Of a stretch of DNA of 6,167 bases, positions 5,768 through 6,167 are shown piece after piece. The notes under the pieces were generated by a model. It worked only from the letters and a program-made list of their open reading frames with translations, made no database searches and was not told where the DNA came from. Position 1 is the first letter of the stretch. Each line of letters opens with the position of its first letter. The stretch is from assembly GCA_948759685.1 (NCBI GenBank), contig CAQBGY010000206.1:1-6167 (forward strand), written 5' to 3'. Source of the stretch: an uncultured Eubacterium sp. (GTDB lineage Bacteria > Bacillota_A > Clostridia > Lachnospirales > Lachnospiraceae). Position numbers and translations under genes: made by a program.

Positions 5768-5961
5768 ATCACTTCATCCATTTCCTTTATCCGTTTCTTA
5801 CGATCCTTGATAGGACCGTCTTTCGTATCATTCTTGAACACATTGTCAACACGGTCGGCAACTTCGCCGCTCCACTCTTCAAATTCATTCGTAGCCGGAC
5901 GACCATTCGGTTCGATATTCTCTTCGGCAATCGAATCATGTCTGTTAATCATATCATCCAT
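5749..5961 (-). CDS. Small charged conserved-looking protein, function unknown
   Basis: The product has 70 aa. It begins MDDMINRHDSIAEENIEP, has a GRPATNEFEEW segment near residues 20-30, and ends in a highly charged helix (KDRKKRIKEMDEVIKKDLE). There is no signal peptide, membrane segment, cysteine or zinc site, so it should be a soluble cytoplasmic protein, largely helical or partly disordered. Balanced, gene-like composition and the terminator placed exactly at its stop support a real gene. The sequence feels like a conserved Bacteroides hypothetical, but I know no function for it. An A-rich stretch before ATG 5961 is the usual initiation context in this phylum; I found no clear TAnnTTTG promoter for it. 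Plus-strand frames over the same bases are its shadows. Confidence 0.75.
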   Translation of the reverse strand: MDDMINRHDSIAEENIEPNGRPATNEFEEWSGEVADRVDNVFKNDTKDGPIKDRKKRIKEMDEVIKKDLE

Positions 5962-6026
5962 AAGTTTTTATTTTTATAGGTTTATGGCTATAAGACAATA
6001 AAGAACTAGAAATGTTTGTTGTTTTA

Positions 6027-6101
6027 ATGACTTTTGAAGAAATTAAAGGAAAAGTACAGGCATCTATCGAACTGACGTTAAAGGTACTATATATCCTATA
6101 A
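6027..6101 (+). CDS. Possible 24-aa peptide or gene fragment before a terminator
   Basis: ATG 6027 opens MTFEEIKGKVQASIELTLKV and ends with TAA at 6099-6101; an in-frame ATG at 6012 would add MFVVL. The peptide forms a plausible amphipathic helix and resembles the opening of a longer protein, so it may be a truncated gene. Its stop codon touches the first base of the terminator stem at 6101, which shows that some plus-strand transcript ends here. It diverges from the small charged gene with about 50 to 65 bases between the starts. I do not recognise a family. Confidence 0.3.
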   Translation: MTFEEIKGKVQASIELTLKVLYIL

Positions 6102-6144
6102 GATGAGGGTCCGGGGCTGACTAAAAAGCCCCCCTCATCTTTTT
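6101..6144 (+). terminator. Strong plus-strand terminator
   Basis: An outer stem of nine perfect pairs (AGATGAGGG 6101-6109 with CCCTCATCT 6132-6140) and an inner GGGCT/AGCCC stem (6114-6118 with 6127-6131), separated by a four-base bulge, are followed by TTTT (6141-6144). The minus strand lacks a T run after the stem, so it acts on plus-strand transcripts only. Confidence 0.88.
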
Positions 6145-6167
6145 CCTCAATTTAAATAATAGTCCAC

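Noticed and set aside
5704..6001. Plus-strand frames of 91 and 64 codons over the small charged gene
   Set aside because: They cross the bidirectional terminator or lie opposite the better-supported minus-strand gene, and look like shadows.

Overview
The window looks like chromosomal or accessory DNA from a member of the Bacteroidales, probably Bacteroides or a close relative. The evidence is AT-rich DNA, several matches to the phylum's TTG-N19/20-TAnnTTTG promoter, start codons mostly without a Shine-Dalgarno sequence, and protein types typical of gut Bacteroides (Rpn/PDDEXK_2 nuclease, small lipoproteins, a DUF4988 plus BspA-type leucine-rich-repeat surface lipoprotein).

Layout, left to right. 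A tRNA-Ala(GGC) gene lies at 5-78 (+). An Rpn-family nuclease gene follows at 227-1141 (-), with a consensus promoter (1162-1192) and a terminator (165-199). Divergently from it, a second consensus promoter (1334-1363) points into about 270 bases that encode no protein but fold into one long irregular rod of about 65 base pairs (helices between 1413 and 1616). This is the most interesting object here: a strongly structured small RNA resembling 6S RNA in architecture, with a second, mutually exclusive set of hairpins built from the same bases. About 350 bases without a clear gene follow, up to a small lipoprotein gene (2000-2365) and its terminator.

From 2437 to 2663 there is a truncated lipoprotein signal peptide, then a chain of mini reading frames, mostly linked by ATGA overlaps, that ends on the start codon of a large surface lipoprotein gene (2660-5242, 860 aa). 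That protein reads as lipid anchor, coiled coil, collagen-like Gly-X-Y stretch, beta domains, PKD-like segment, and a long BspA-type LRR array. Base composition changes at the border between its stalk and its LRR half, suggesting module exchange. A strong terminator ends it.

The right end is degenerate. It holds a frameshifted remnant of an AbiEi/DUF6088-like antitoxin winged-helix domain (5563-5734), a bidirectional terminator (5738-5767), a convergent small charged protein of unknown function (5749-5961, -), and a 24-codon reading frame that runs straight into a strong terminator (6101-6144).

The genes do not form an operon or a pathway. The window is a set of separately transcribed units, with decay and recombination around the surface protein. 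No transposase, integrase, CRISPR array or complete defence operon is visible.
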